The notes below the pieces were generated by a model, which saw only the letters and a list, made by a program, of their open reading frames with translations, made no database searches and had not been told where the DNA came from. Shown in pieces: positions 10,928 through 22,723 of a stretch of DNA of 56,026 bases. Position 1 is the stretch's first letter; each line of letters begins with the position of its first letter. Both the position numbers and the translations under genes were made by a program. Source of the DNA: Nemertoderma westbladi (lineage: Eukaryota > Xenacoelomorpha > Nemertodermatida > Nemertodermatidae); contig JAUCBJ010000538.1 in the NCBI GenBank assembly GCA_032718475.1, positions 1 to 56,026 of the forward strand, read 5' to 3'.

Positions 10928-12290
10928 TACGATTTTGACATGCTAATAACTTTGTCGGATTTAAAGCTGCCAAGTTGAAAATTTGTAGGTATCAATATGA
11001 GCAAAGGTTGATATTTTTGAGAGACTTTCAGACACCATCAGTGCAATGGTCTCCCGCTAGAGGGCCACATGTCTAAACATTAAATGCCCTCCCATTTCTT
11101 TGCTTTTAATCCGTTTAAGCTGAAACTTCGCAGATATGTATTAGACCATTAGCTGTGACTTTCAAAGGAGGCGAATCCATCTGCAGTTCTCCAGTCTGCC
11201 GCTAGAGGGCCAAAGGTCTGAAAGTGAAATCGTTGTCGTCGTTACGATTTTGACATGCTAATAACTTTGTCGGATTTAAAGCTGCCAAGTTGAAAATTTG
11301 TAGGTATCAATATGAGCAAAAGTTGAGATTTTTGAGAGACTTTCAGACACCATCAGTGCAATGGTCTCCCGCTAGAGGGCCACATGTCTAAACATTAAAT
11401 GCCCTCCCATTTCTTTGCTTTTAATCCGTTTAAGCTGAAACTTGGCAGATATGTATTAGACCATTAGCTGTGACTTTCAAAGGAGGCGAATCCATCTGCA
11501 GTTCTCCAGTCTGCCGCTAGAGGGCCAAAGGTCTGAAAGTGAAATCGTTGTCGTCGTTACGATTTTGACATGCTAATAACTTTGTCGGATTTAAAGCCTC
11601 CAAGTTGAAAATTTGTAGGTATCAATATGAGCTAAAGTTGAGATTTTTGAGAGACTTTCAGACACCATCAGTGCAATGGTCTCCCGCTAGAGGGCCACAT
11701 GTCTAAACATTAAATGCCCTCCCATTTCTTTGCTTTTAATCCGTTTAAGCTGAAACTTGGCAGATATGTATTAGACCATTAGCTGTGACTTTCAAAGGAG
11801 GCGAATCCATCTGCAGTTCTCCAGTCTGCCGCTAGAGGGCCAAATGTCTGAAAGTGAAATCGTTGTCGTCGTTATGATATTGACATGCTTATAACTTTGA
11901 GGAATTTAAAGCTGCCAAGTTGAAAATTTGTTTTGTTGAAAATCAGTTCAACAGTCACCCGCTATAGGACTACTTTATGCCTGAAAGTGAATAGATTCTC
12001 CCGTCTCATTGATTTTAATCAGTTTAAGCTGAATCTTGCCATATATTCTGGACCACATGCTGCGTCTTTGTGGGGGGGGGGGGGGGGGGGGGAGATTTAA
12101 TCGGCCTGCCGCTATACGACGAAATTTCTGAAAGTGAGATCCGTCTCTCATTTCGTTATCCGTTATTCAAGAGGAAACTTGGCCGATGTACGTATGTACT
12201 ATTCATCCATAGGCTGTGTCTTTGTGGGGCTGGAGACCCTAATCCATCTTCAGTTCTCACTATACCGCTAGAGTCAGAAATGTCTGAATA
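10928..12290 (+). repeat. 315-bp tandem array with paired CTCF-like motifs
   Basis: Unit starts at 11231, 11546 and 11861 are 315 bp apart. Each of the three well-preserved units has two CCGCTAGAGGGC sites (11054/11199, 11369/11514, 11684/11829), alternately 145 and 170 bp apart. The segment between paired sites (AATCCGTTTAAGCTGAAAC, then ATCTGCAGTTCTCCAGTCTG) is clearly homologous to the reverse complement of the 146-bp unit at 140-2114. Degenerate units continue to about 12290 (sites near 11967, 12106 and 12262). Confidence 0.93.
12072..12092 (+). repeat. Poly-G run (21 G)
   Basis: Uninterrupted G homopolymer inside the decayed end of the 315-bp array; one of nine long G runs in the window, all on this strand. 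Confidence 0.95.
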
Positions 12291-12412
12291 GAAATGAAAG
12301 AGGTAAAAAGTGATTAGGCGAAATCTGCTTAAAATTTGCTAATACAGTAATACTTTCGAATTAGTACTTAAATTAAATTTAAGTCACGTGCTGCGCGAAG
12401 GCCCCACTTCGT

Positions 12413-13427
12413 GTACTGTATAACGTAAGGTAATTGTGATAGGAAAAATACACCGAGATAGTTGTAAGCTGTCAATCTAAAGTACAAATATAGGGTTGCA
12501 GGTTGGGTTATAAGGTTGGGAGAAGTTGATAGGGAAATCCCAGGAGTGGTCATGTGTCTACATACTGAATGGTCTAATTGGATTAGGTAGGTTACATAGG
12601 ATTATGAGGTATCTACTTAAAGCGCATGGTTAGGTAGAATGCAACATAATGATAGCTGTCTACATATTGGTTAAGGTGATGGGTTGCCGGGGAATTTTTA
12701 CAGAGTAAGAAATCACAAGAAACAGAAAAACCAAGACAAAAACAAAAAGGAAGATAGGGGAAAAGCACATAAAAACCCCGGAAATTCGCTATAGAGGGCA
12801 CTGTAGTTGTGTAAGATATAGAATATAGTGTGTATTATATAAAACGTTGGGTTTAGATTGCTGGTCTTGCTACGTTAAGTGGGGGGTTGTATGTATAGAT
12901 TAGGTAAGCTTTTCCGTAGTATTCATCCGTTCGTTTAATTATTATTACAGTACATTTACATTCACAGCCCAATCCCAATTCATTTATTTCTAAAGTGCCG
13001 ACATCGAATGTGGTGTGGAAATGGTGTGTAATCCCAAATCCCATACGATCTCAGCACTAGAGTTTCTTTATAAACTACTTTCTCTTATTGGTCCTTGCTT
13101 TCAGGTTGAATTACATTGTTAGTGTAGAGACTGTATGGGGGGTTTAGAAATATGCTACCGGGTAGGACTTCAAACCCACAGCGATTTCATAAAATTGGGA
13201 ATTAAGTATTATTTCCTATGGTAATGTTTATTTGAATTTATATAAATTTGGCATAGGGCCTAATATAATATAAAATAAGTTATTATCATTATTAATAATT
13301 ATCTATACTTGTATTGATTAAAACAACAGCTGGTCAATTACTTTATCAATTCGATGCGGATTAAGTCTCACCCACACTTAACTTTCATTTTGGAAGTATC
13401 AAATTTATGTATTTATTTTTATTTTAC
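12413..13427. other. Non-coding stretch, nothing assigned
   Basis: AT-rich, with short open frames on the minus strand (for example 12853-13044) that show no conserved motif. If the exon at 13428-13918 is real, downstream exons of that gene should lie here or to the left, but I cannot identify one. Confidence 0.5.
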
Positions 13428-13918
13428 TCCACAAAAATCTTGTAACTCATTCTTCTGTTTCAGCAGTTTATCGGTAAAAGTTTCCTCTTGTTCTTTCAGC
13501 CGGTCTGCTAAGATGTTGCCTTGCTCGCTTATTTGATTACTCAGATAGACTTTATTGGTGGCCAATAAAGTACTAACTATTACAATGCCAACTATTATTG
13601 CTACAAGTATTCCTGTAGTTACAATTAGTATCTTCTTCAAGTATTTTGACTCCGCTTGAGTTTTTTTGAGTTTGTTCGATACAGATTTCTCAAATCCTGG
13701 TGGCTGACCAACTTTCCAATCATAAATAACGCTATGATGAGGTTTTGTTGACCCAGCAAACTCAGTATCGGCATATGTATCGGATATTCTATTAACATAA
13801 TTAGTGTCTTCTTCATTTTTCATACGATTGGTTGGTCTATTTCCATAAGTTGAATAGTCAGGATTGGAGACAAGGGATGAAGTCAGTACAATGTCTCTTG
13901 GCAATGTCGAGGACATGC
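13428..13918 (-). CDS. Probable coding exon of a type II single-pass membrane protein
   Basis: The minus strand has a polypyrimidine/TTTCAG acceptor just before 13918, then ATG at 13916 and an open frame to a GTAAAA donor after 13428. The predicted segment (about 163 residues) has a polar, Tyr- and Asn-rich N-terminal part (1-90), a lysine patch, one hydrophobic helix at about residues 96-119 (ILIVTTGILVAIIVGIVIVS) and a heptad-like acidic/basic stretch at about 126-160 (coiled coil), followed by a cysteine. With no signal peptide and positive residues before the helix, a type II topology with an extracellular coiled-coil stalk is expected. In such proteins a lectin or similar head often follows in later exons; none is identified here, so function is unknown. 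The longer open frame up to 14087 probably reads into 5' intron. Confidence 0.5.
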
Positions 13919-14083
13919 CTGAAATTTTATGATCAAATATTAAAAAAGTATCATTTAGAATTATATGATTAATAACTATTGTGTTTATTAAAAAAATACA
14001 GTTTAGTATAGAAACAGTATAGATATATTTATACATTATGTTAACACGATAACAATACACCAAACAAGGTATATGGGTATTCT

Positions 14084-14118
14084 CCATGGCCTACTACACA
14101 CTGTGTAGTAGGCCATGG
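14084..14118. repeat. Perfect 17-bp palindrome, 1-bp spacer
   Basis: CCATGGCCTACTACACA is followed after one C by its exact reverse complement. Imperfect relatives (GGCCTACTACACACAGGCC) occur at about 16103, 20641 and, inverted, 22460. Confidence 0.95.
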
Positions 14119-14139
14119 TATTGTCCAACATAACACATT

Positions 14140-14525
14140 CGTGCGGCCTTCGCGCAGCACGAGTCTCAGTTAACCTGAGAAGATGTAATCCGAGTACTTG
14201 TTTGTATATACAATACGCCGCCACAGAACATCAGAATCTTTCTATACATTTGACAGACATGTTTACCAAGTTTGGTCTAATTTCCTCAATTATTGATCGA
14301 CTTATTTCGACTAACGGTACCGACCGTCTGATTTTTCACCAAACTTCATATTGATTCTAAACTTTTGACTACATATGTACTAAGTTTAAGTTTGGTTAAA
14401 TTTCATCAAGGAATGACTGAGTTATTAGCGATCAAAAATTGAACGACGACAGACGACGCCAGACAACTCGTTAATCGTACCCATATGTTAAGGCTTCGCT
14501 CACTTCGTGGCTTGCCCCATATATA
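14140..14525 (-). mobile_element. Short GTGGGGC-type element, inverted orientation
   Basis: The left end is GTGCGGCCTTCGCGCAGCAC (the reverse complement of the family's right end) and the right end GCTCACTTCGTGGCTTGCCC (reverse complement of the left end). Between them are the family's inner sequences about TTGATCGACTTATT and ACTAAGTTTAAGTTTGGTTA. It has no coding capacity and no visible core-repeat motif. Confidence 0.6.
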
Positions 14526-15408
14526 GGATTACCGTAAAGCTTTGCAGCTTATTTACAACGGGGTCCTTTATGTTACTTTGTTACAAATAGAATATTTCTC
14601 AAAATTACTACACTATCCTAAAACTAATATAAAATGTATGTAATTATTCTACGTACAACTGCGTGTGACAATGCCTGACTCAACGGTAAAGATGTAAATA
14701 TATGCCTACAGTACTATTTATAAAACGTAATTAAAGTATACTGTAAATTATTAATAACCTAATAACTTACTGTAGTAGCCCACTATTGCATTTATTTTTA
14801 CATCGTTTTACACCGTTTACACCGTTTATTTCCAGCCGTTTATAATTTCTTAAGGAAGTTTTAATAAACAATCAATATGTAATAATTATATAAATATAGA
14901 ATAATTAGCAACTATAATCATCAAATCAAATTACAGTATGTCTATCTATGATCTCACCTTTGGTTTTATGTAGTTGGAAATACTTAACATTATTGCCTAG
15001 AATGTACACATATATCGTATAATATTCTGCTGATAACACTACATATTAACTTGAACTTTACTAATGTCTCCCATTCAATGTAGATTAATTGGTAGCCTCG
15101 TCTCAGGAACAGGTTCATAGTACTTCCTGGTGCTCAAGATATATATTCCAACTATGACAACTAGAACGCCATTAAGATGGCTTTAAACGAACCTGTCTTA
15201 AACAGACTCCAAGAAACAGATGGGATTGGAAGATGCCTAACCAAGAATGACTTGCATCAACCAAAAACTGCCTCCCATTTAATGTAATTATTATTATTAT
15301 TATTTATTTTAATGCAGCCAAAAAGCCATAGTAAAAATACAGAGTCAAGCACAAAAGTAAAGTATGTACATACAAGGTAATATTATCATTAAGGTACATA
15401 ATTAAGAA
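14526..15408. other. AT-rich non-coding stretch
   Basis: No gene or clear repeat; scattered short TA-rich palindromes only. Confidence 0.6.
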
Positions 15409-15520
15409 TGTGGGGCGAGCCACGAAGTGAGTGAGCCTTAGCGTAGTGGTACCATTAATCAACCTGTGGGGCGAGCCACGAAGTGAGTGAGCCTTAGCGT
15501 AGTGGTACCATTAATCAACC
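15409..15520 (+). repeat. 56-bp tandem duplication of the left end of the duplicated element
   Basis: TGTGGGGCGAGCCACGAAGT and the following sequence start at 15409 and again at 15465. This parallels the 68-bp left-end duplication at 10724 in a different member of the same family. Confidence 0.92.
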
Positions 15521-17063
15521 TGTCGTTCTGTCGTTCTGTCGCGTTTTTTTTCAGCATTTTATTTTAAACGTTAATAACTCGGCCAATCCTTGATGAAATC
15601 TATCCAAACTTGGTACACATGTTGTTTGGCAAAAGTTTGAAAATTTTCCAAGTAGAATTTGCGTGGGGCCTTCGTGCAGCATCAGTGTAACTGTTATTGC
15701 AGTTATAATAAATTTATTTATCCAAATTTAAAATGCGTTAAATTATTATTACTGTAGGATAAATCAGCTGGGTTTCCCTGTCAAATTTTGCAATTCTGCA
15801 TGTACCATGTGTACCGGTACTGTCAGGCTGTACTCAATCCCTGAATCGAGAATCCTGCAATCAGTCAATACTGCAATACTGGTCAGCCGGTACCATACAC
15901 TGCAGACATGCCATATCATGTAATCTAATTAAACATGGCCCCGGAACCCTTGCGGTGATTATAGTTTAGGCCTAATTAGCCCAGTACCGGCACCGGTAAT
16001 AATAATATAATAGTTTAGATAGTTACCGCTAATCATTCAGTCATTGGCACGGTACACCGTATTGCTGTACTGCCGTTGTAGTGCGCACCGTAGGTACCAC
16101 CCATGGCCTACTACACACAGGCCATGACAAGGACTTTGCTGTGAAATTAGCGTAGGCTGACTGTGCTGATTATGGTACTGTCAGACTGTGGTACCTAAGC
16201 TATATACTGTTAGGTATATTGCTGTATTGGGGTGGGGTTAGGAATAATCCATTTGTTTTAGCATTGAACTGTTGAATCCCCTTATTTATTATAAAACCAT
16301 TGGAAATATTCGCAAATGCCGCTCCATTACTGTCTGAAACGCTCCCGACAGTCCGATGTATCTGGACCCGAGCAGCTGAGTTGCTTCAAGAGGTGATTAA
16401 CGGGGGAATACTACGGAATTGCTTGTTTGTCAGTACGATTCTATTTGGGTATTTACTACACTCAGACACTGGGAATACGGCGGTCGGTCAGATCGTAATG
16501 CGGGCCACTGCCAAGTTCCTCATGCCTCACTCCGGTCACGCACCTTCCACCTTGGAGTGCGGTGGGAAGAGTCCCACTTACTGACTTACGTCGACGACTG
16601 GACGAATCGACGAGGATTGTGATCTGGGTTTAGCGGCGGCCCGGATCCTGGGATCGCCTGGGGGAAATGGTTGAACGTTGGGCAGACGTTATCGCACTGG
16701 ATTACGTTCTCTGTGACGCGAAAGTGTGAAGCGAATTCGTTGTCGAATTGGGTCAGAAGCTGCGGGAATTCTACTGTTCTACGGGAGTAAACCGCAGCGG
16801 TCCGGTGACTACGGACGGATACTACTGGGATAAGCAGGTATTTCGATCGAGTTTCTCGTATTCTCGATGCTCGAGGCGGATAGAGAGTTGGTTGTGTTGG
16901 GCGGTGTTGTTCAATTCTATCAAACATATTAAATAATTGGTAAAATAATAAAAACACACCAGATAAAGATACTGAGCTTATGGTAAAGAGATAGGCCGAA
17001 CTTACAATTTCCAAATAGATTGTTCATATAATAAATATATTTTTGGTATTTGATTTCAAGATA

Positions 17064-17078
17064 GGGGGGGGGGGGGGG
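17064..17078 (+). repeat. Poly-G run (15 G), D1
   Basis: The same run, also 15 G, is at 21593-21607 in D2. Confidence 0.95.
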
Positions 17079-17654
17079 AACTGGACGCAATAAAAATTCA
17101 TCCCTCTCCAGGGGAAATTGGACGCAAATAACAACAGCTGATTACTCTCAAAAATAAAACTGTAACCTGTTCTATTGTGTTTACTTTATTGTTTTGGTTA
17201 AAATAACGTGCCACTGTAACCTGCTCCTTTCCCAAAATTTAGAAATTAATATTGAGGCGGGATATTAATTCGCCAAGATGGGATTTGCGTCCAGTCCCAC
17301 CCCCCTCCTATCTCTTGATTTCACTAAAAAATAGAATACATTGCATTTTACTGTTATAATTACTGTATTGAATAAAATAATTAATTGATTGTTTATTAAA
17401 CCGTGCTAAGCACGTTGAACTGGAGCTCTAACAATTCCCCACTAGCGGCAGGCAGGAACTGTAAAAGTCTCTGTAGAATTTCTAATTAAGCAATGCTCTT
17501 AAGTAACTACTACTAAATTTCAGATGAATCTGATCTTTGGTTCTATAATTACAGCTATTTTTACGTTTCTGTTAATTCGCCCCCTAGCGGCAGACCGGGG
17601 AACTGTAGAAGTCTGTCTGTGTGTAGAATTTCTAAATTTTTTATAGACTACATG

Positions 17655-18889
17655 TGTAAAAGCCTTTGCTGAATTGCCCCGTTATTTTTATTATCTTTTA
17701 CATTAAAATACTCTGTAGTTGATTTAATAAGTGTAAGAGACCGTATTATTGCTGTATCGGTGTTTTTAGAGGATCTAAGACCTATTTCCTCCGTATGTGT
17801 ACTGTGAAAGGCATATTTTATGATTCTATGGCAATTCGTGACGCAAAGGGGTGATAGCTACTCTTGAACAGTAGTTACTATGACTACGGTTAACAGCTGA
17901 CATTCATACGTGTTGATTTCCTTTGTTCTACGGCGTCTCTCAGTTCAGTCAGCCAATTAGAGCGTTTTTGTGGCTCCTTGTACAGAAAATTTCCGAGAAA
18001 TGACGCAATGCCTATGTGCAGTGTTTACATTCAGTCCTGAGCCAAAGAAAGAACGGCTTGGAAGTATTTTGTGCTTTACTGTTTTAGCCGTACACTAGTA
18101 GGCTTAATCATAAGGACATATATCCGTTATCTAACTTGACTAACCTAGCTCAATGCAATCAATGCATACTGCAGTACTGCATACACTGCATACTGTGTAA
18201 CACTGTGCATACTTTATATTGTTATACTGCTATTTGCTGTCTGTACTTCATAATTTGGTTGATGAATTATTATATTTGGAATAACGATAAATAACCCCGA
18301 AAACCCAATATTCTTGATATACTGAAGGTAAGAGAGAAAGGTTATACATAACGATTGTGACTTATGTTAAAGTGGTTTGAAGTGAATCTAATGTTATTTG
18401 ATAGCCCCTACATGAGTCAGTCTGTGTTCCTTTTATATGTAACTAAAATCAGTGAAGATCGGCAGATCAGTGTGCAGTATTGTGCAGCATTGTGTGCGGG
18501 TGATACTGATAACGAAGCATTTCCTAAAGAATGTGCCATATATGTGAATTATAATTAAGCCATATCGTTGTGAGTAGTTTAAGTCATAACTCTGTTTATA
18601 TAAATAAAGCGCCACGTCCTAAAGGAACTGTTGATATTCCCGAAGGTGAATAATATTGTCAGAGATTATATAATACTGTCAGTCGAATAATACATTAAGC
18701 TTACATAGCAATAAAATTAAGCCGTCGAACCCAATCTCCCGGGAATTATCCAGCGGGTGAATGATCGCGCACAGATTGGTTTCGACTAGTGTAGTGAATC
18801 AAATATTTGTCATCGGCTAAAGTGATTTATTATCTAACAGACATCCTAATTTGGCGGGTTAAACTGCCAAAGGTCTGAAAGCGCGAACA
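17655..18889 (+). repeat. Solo LTR of the BEL-like family with 5-bp target duplication
   Basis: It begins TGTAAAAGCC and ends GCGCGAACA and is flanked on both sides by ACATG (17650-17654 and 18890-18894). The uninterrupted target is visible in D2 at 22179-22183, where the flanks join directly. There is no internal region, so the element was reduced to one LTR by LTR-LTR recombination. It is more diverged from the other three LTRs than the young pair is from each other, and it keeps the AAGGTAAGAG donor-like motif. Confidence 0.95.
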
Positions 18890-19258
18890 ACATGTATACC
18901 AAGTTTGGTTCCATTTCATCCATGATTGACCGACTTATTAGCTTTTCAAACATTCCTGCCACAAACATAGCCAGAGGCAGCCACAAACAAATAAAAGCTG
19001 CAGGGTAGTTGGCCATGGTACCACCCTACTACCGGTACTGGCTGACCGCGTGACCGGTGGCAACTAGTACTTCAGCACTTGCACAGCAACAGCACTACCG
19101 GCGATACACAGGTTGAAATTTATGTAGAGTTTGCTCAACAGTACAGATATAAAATAGTTATCTAAATTATATATATTACTATTGACAAGTATTGAAATAT
19201 ATACCGTTATTCGTGTTATCAGTATTTGCAACATCTGACATTGAAGAGGTGAGAGAAG

Positions 19259-19788
19259 ATGAATACCGGCACTCAACAAAACCAACGCTTATCACAGGTC
19301 GGTATGGTTACCTCGAAACCAGCGCGACTGTCCACTCGAATACAACTTCAAAACACAAACGCCAACAATAAACTGAAAGCGAATCGAACGTCTTCAGAAG
19401 AATCTGTCATTGGGACGAAGAAAAGGAAGCCGAAACCACGGGAATGGACCACAGCTAAGATTGAATGCTCCCATTGTCAGAGTTCCTGGACCGAAATTGA
19501 AACACCAATTGCCGATGGGCTTGATCTCTCAAACCAAAACTTCCACTGCGGGGTTTGCGTGGCAGTAAAGATTGAAAGTCTGGAAGCTGGCATCCCTAGG
19601 TATTATTATTATAAAGAGCGTCAGCCTGCGTTTAATAAATATAATATTTTAATACAAAACAGGTCGAACGCAAAGAGGCTTATAATGAAGACGAGTACTG
19701 CATTGATTATATTCCTATAAACCACCTGGCTTTGCATATTGAACGTGCGTTTGGAAATAAGTTCGTGCTACCCTTCCGTGGGTGGTAG
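19259..19788 (+). CDS. Two-exon small CxxC protein carried by element D1 (unidentified)
   Basis: The ATG at 19259 opens a frame that continues past a good donor (GTAAAG at 19565). An acceptor (AAAACAG ending 19662) leads to a second exon, 19663-19788, in a different frame that reads through 41 codons of balanced composition to a stop. The spliced product would be about 143 residues: a basic N-terminal half with a KKRKPKP cluster at about 60-66 (possible nuclear signal) and two CxxC pairs (CSHC near residue 76, CGVC near residue 98) that could bind one zinc ion, then the exon-2 tail. The unspliced frame (153 aa) is the alternative. D1 and D2 differ by a 3-bp indel that falls inside the proposed intron. 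I do not recognise the family; it may be a captured host-gene fragment or a minor element protein. Confidence 0.5.
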
Positions 19789-19820
19789 ATGTCGCGGTAA
19801 TGTATTGGTGGGTGGGGGGA

Positions 19821-19839
19821 GGGGGGGGGGGGGGGGGGG
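19821..19839 (+). repeat. Poly-G run (19 G), D1
   Basis: It follows a GTGGGTGGGGGGA stretch shortly after the CxxC gene. D2 has 13 G at the same place (23283-23295). Confidence 0.95.
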
Positions 19840-20628
19840 TGCAGATTAAAAGGGGTGAGCACGTACTGTCCCCCTTTCTTTGATTAATTGGTGGTGTGGG
19901 TTAATCTCTCATAACCTGATTTTGTGATACAGTCGCACAATTTTAATTTGTATCTCATAACTGGGCCTCGTGCTGCGCGAAGGCCCCACGAACGTGTCGT
20001 TCTGTTGTTCTGTCGCGTGAGCCACGAAGTGAGTGAGCCTTAGCGTAGTGGTACCATTAATCAACCTGTCGTTCTGTCGCGTTTTTTTTCAGTATTTTAT
20101 TTTAAACGTTAATAACTCGGCCAATCCTTGATGAAATCTATCCAAACTTGGTACACATGTTGTTTGGCAAAAGTTTGAAAATTTTCCAAGTAGAATTTGC
20201 GTGGGGCCTTCGTGCAGCATCAGTGTAACTGTTATTGCAGTTATAATAAATTTATTTATCCAAATTTAAAATGCGTTAAATTATTATTACTGTAGGATAA
20301 ATCAGCTGGGTTTCTGACAAATTTTGCAATTCTGCATGTACCATGTGTACCGGTACTGTCAGGCTGTACTCAATCCCTGAATCGAGAATCCTGCAATCAG
20401 TCAATACTGCAATACTGGTCAGCCGGTACCATACACTGCAGACATGCCATATCATGTAATCTAATTAAACATGGCCCGGCAACCCTTGCGGTGATTATAG
20501 TTTAGGCCTAATTAGCCCAGTACCGGCACCGGTAATAATAATATAATAGTTTAGATAGTTACCGCTAATCATTCAGTCATTGGCACGGTACACCGTATTG
20601 CTGTACTGCCGTTGTAGTGCGCACCGTA

Positions 20629-22486
20629 GGTACCACCCATGGCCTACTACACACAGGCCATGACAAGGACTTTGCTGTGAAATTAGCGTAGGCTGACTGT
20701 GCTGATTATGGTACTGTCAGACTGTGGTACCTAAGCTATATACTGTTAGGTATATTGCTGTATTGGGGTGGGGTTAGGAATAATCCATTTGTTTTAGCAT
20801 TGAACTGTTGAATCCCCTTATTTATTATAAAACCATTGGAAATATTCGCAAATGCCGCTCCATTACTGTCTGAAACGCTCCCGACAGTCCGATGTATCTG
20901 GACCCGAGCAGCCGAGTTGCTTCAAGAGGTGATTAACGGGGGAATACTACGGAATTGCTTGTTTGTCAGTACGATTCTATTTGGGTATTTACTACACTCA
21001 GACACTGGGAATACGGCGGTCGGTCAGATCGTAATGCGGGCCACTGCCAAGTTCCTCATGCCTCACTCCGGTCACCCACCTTGGAGTGCGGTGGGAAGAG
21101 TCCCACTTACTGACTTACGTCGACGACTGGACGAATCGACGAGGATTGTGATCTGGGTTTAGCGGCGGCCCGGATCCTGGGATCGCCTGGGGGAAATGGT
21201 TGAACGTTGGGCAGACGTTATCGCACTGGATTACGTTCTCTGTGACGCGAAAGTGTGAAGCGAATTCGTTGTCGAATTGGGTCGGAAGCTGCGGGAATTC
21301 TACTGTTCTACGGGAGTAAACCGCAGCGGTCCGGTGACTACGGACGGATACTACTGGGATAAGCAGGTATTTCGATCGAGTTTCTCGTATTCTCGATGCT
21401 CGAGGCGGATAGAGAGTTGGTTGTGTTGGGCGGTGTTGTTCAATTCTATCAAACATATTAAATAATTGGTAAAATAATAAAAACACACCAGATAAAGATA
21501 CTGAGCTTATGGTAAAGAGATAGGCCGAACTTACAATTTCCAAATAGATTGTTCATATAATAAATATATTTTTGGTATTTGATTTCAAGATAGGGGGGGG
21601 GGGGGGGAACTGGACGCAATAAAAATTCATCCCTCTCCAGGGGAAATTGGACGCAAATAACAACAGCTGATTACTCTCAAAAATAAAACTGTAACCTGTT
21701 CTATTGTGTTTACTTTATTGTTTTGGTTAAAATAACGTGCCACTGTAACCTGCTCCTTTCCCAAAATTTAGAAATTAATATTGAGGCGGGATATTAATTC
21801 GCCAAGATGGGATTTGCGTCCAGTCCCACCCCCCTCCTATCTCTTGATTTCACTAAAAAATAGAATACATTGCATTTTACTGTTATAATTACTGTATTGA
21901 ATAAAATAATTAATTGATTGTTTATTAAACCGTGCTAAGCACGTTGAACTGGAGCTCTAACAATTCCCCACTAGCGGCAGGCAGGAACTGTAAAAGTCTC
22001 TGTAGAATTTCTAATTAAGCAATGCTCTTAGGTAACTACTACTAAATTTCAGATGAATCTGATCTTTGGTTCTATAATTACAGCTATTTTTACGTTTCTG
22101 TTAATTCGCCCCCTAGCGGCAGACCGGGGAACTGTAGAAGTCTGTCTGTGTGTAGAATTTCTAAATTTTTTATAGACTACATGTGTACCAAGTTTGGTTC
22201 CATTTCATCCATGATTGACCGACTTATTAGCTTTTCAAACATTCCTGCCACAAACATAGCCAGAGGCAGCCACAAACAAATAAAAGCTGCAGGAACTCGA
22301 GCGTTAATTAATTTATTAATTATTAAATACTGTTTCAATTAAATTCTTTACGAAAATCTAGTCATCTTCTTTTAAATATGGACCCTGCATTCATGGAAAA
22401 TATAATATTTGATAATTCATCAGTCAGCCTACGCTAATTTCACAGCAAAGTCCTTGTCATGGCCTGTGTGTAGTAGGCCATGGTAC
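20629..22486. repeat. Inverted repeat pair (about 66-71 bp arms) inside D2
   Basis: The left arm 20629-20699 (GGTACCACCCATGGCC...GGCTGACTG) and right arm 22421-22486 (CAGTCAGCCTACGC...GGTACC) are reverse complements with a small gap. They enclose about 1.7 kb including the core-repeat motifs. In D1 the left arm is present (about 16092-16162) but most of the right arm is missing near 19010. The arms could be TIRs of a nested element; no target duplication was identified. Confidence 0.75.
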
Positions 22487-22723
22487 CACCCTACTACCGG
22501 TACCGGCTGACCGCGTGACCGGTGGCAACTAGCACTTCAGCACTTGCACAGCAACAGCACTACCGGCGATACACAGGTTGAAATTTATGTAGAGTTTGCT
22601 CAACAGTACAGATATAAAATAGTTATCTAAATTATATATATTACTATTGACAAGTATTGAAATATATACCGTTATTCGTGTTATCAGTATTTGCAACATC
22701 TGACATTGAAGAGGTGAGAGAAG

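Larger units (their letters stand above)
10714..12412 (+). mobile_element. GTGGGGC-type nonautonomous element with TCG tract and core-repeat array
   Basis: The left end is GTGGGGCGAGCCACGAAG (about 10715) and the right end CGTGCTGCGCGAAGGCCCCA (about 12388-12408). The reverse complement of the right end starts GTGGGGC, giving a short terminal inverted motif. The same pair of ends delimits repeats at 14140-14525 (inverted), 15409-20000, 20019-23455 and 26045-26490. Inside are a duplicated 68-bp left end, a (TCG)n tract, a 315-bp array and a 21-G run. No transposase is encoded. Confidence 0.65.
15465..20018 (+). mobile_element. Head-to-tail duplicated element, copy D1 (contains solo LTR)
   Basis: It runs from GTGGGGCGAGCCACGAAG to CGTGCTGCGCGAAGGCCCCA (about 19976-19996) plus a short TGTCGTTCTG tail. 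It is almost identical to 20019-23455 apart from the solo LTR (17655-18889), a deletion near 19010 relative to D2 and a few indels. It contains two core-repeat motifs (ACTAGCGGCAG at about 17441 and CCTAGCGGCAG at about 17583, 142 bp apart), G runs and the two-exon CxxC gene. ORFs at 16300-16584 (plus) and 16586-17014 (minus) have no recognisable product. Confidence 0.8.

Noticed and set aside
10790-10978. Arg-rich ORF (RRRRRR tracts)
   Set aside because: Translation of the (TCG)n microsatellite.
12853-13044. 63-aa minus-strand ORF as the next exon after 13428-13918
   Set aside because: No acceptor/donor pair that keeps frame was convincing and no domain was recognised.
16300-17014. ORFs of 94 and 142 aa in element D1, repeated in D2 at 20836-21543
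   Set aside because: They recur because the DNA is duplicated; the plus-strand one is frameshifted in D2 and neither has a recognisable domain.
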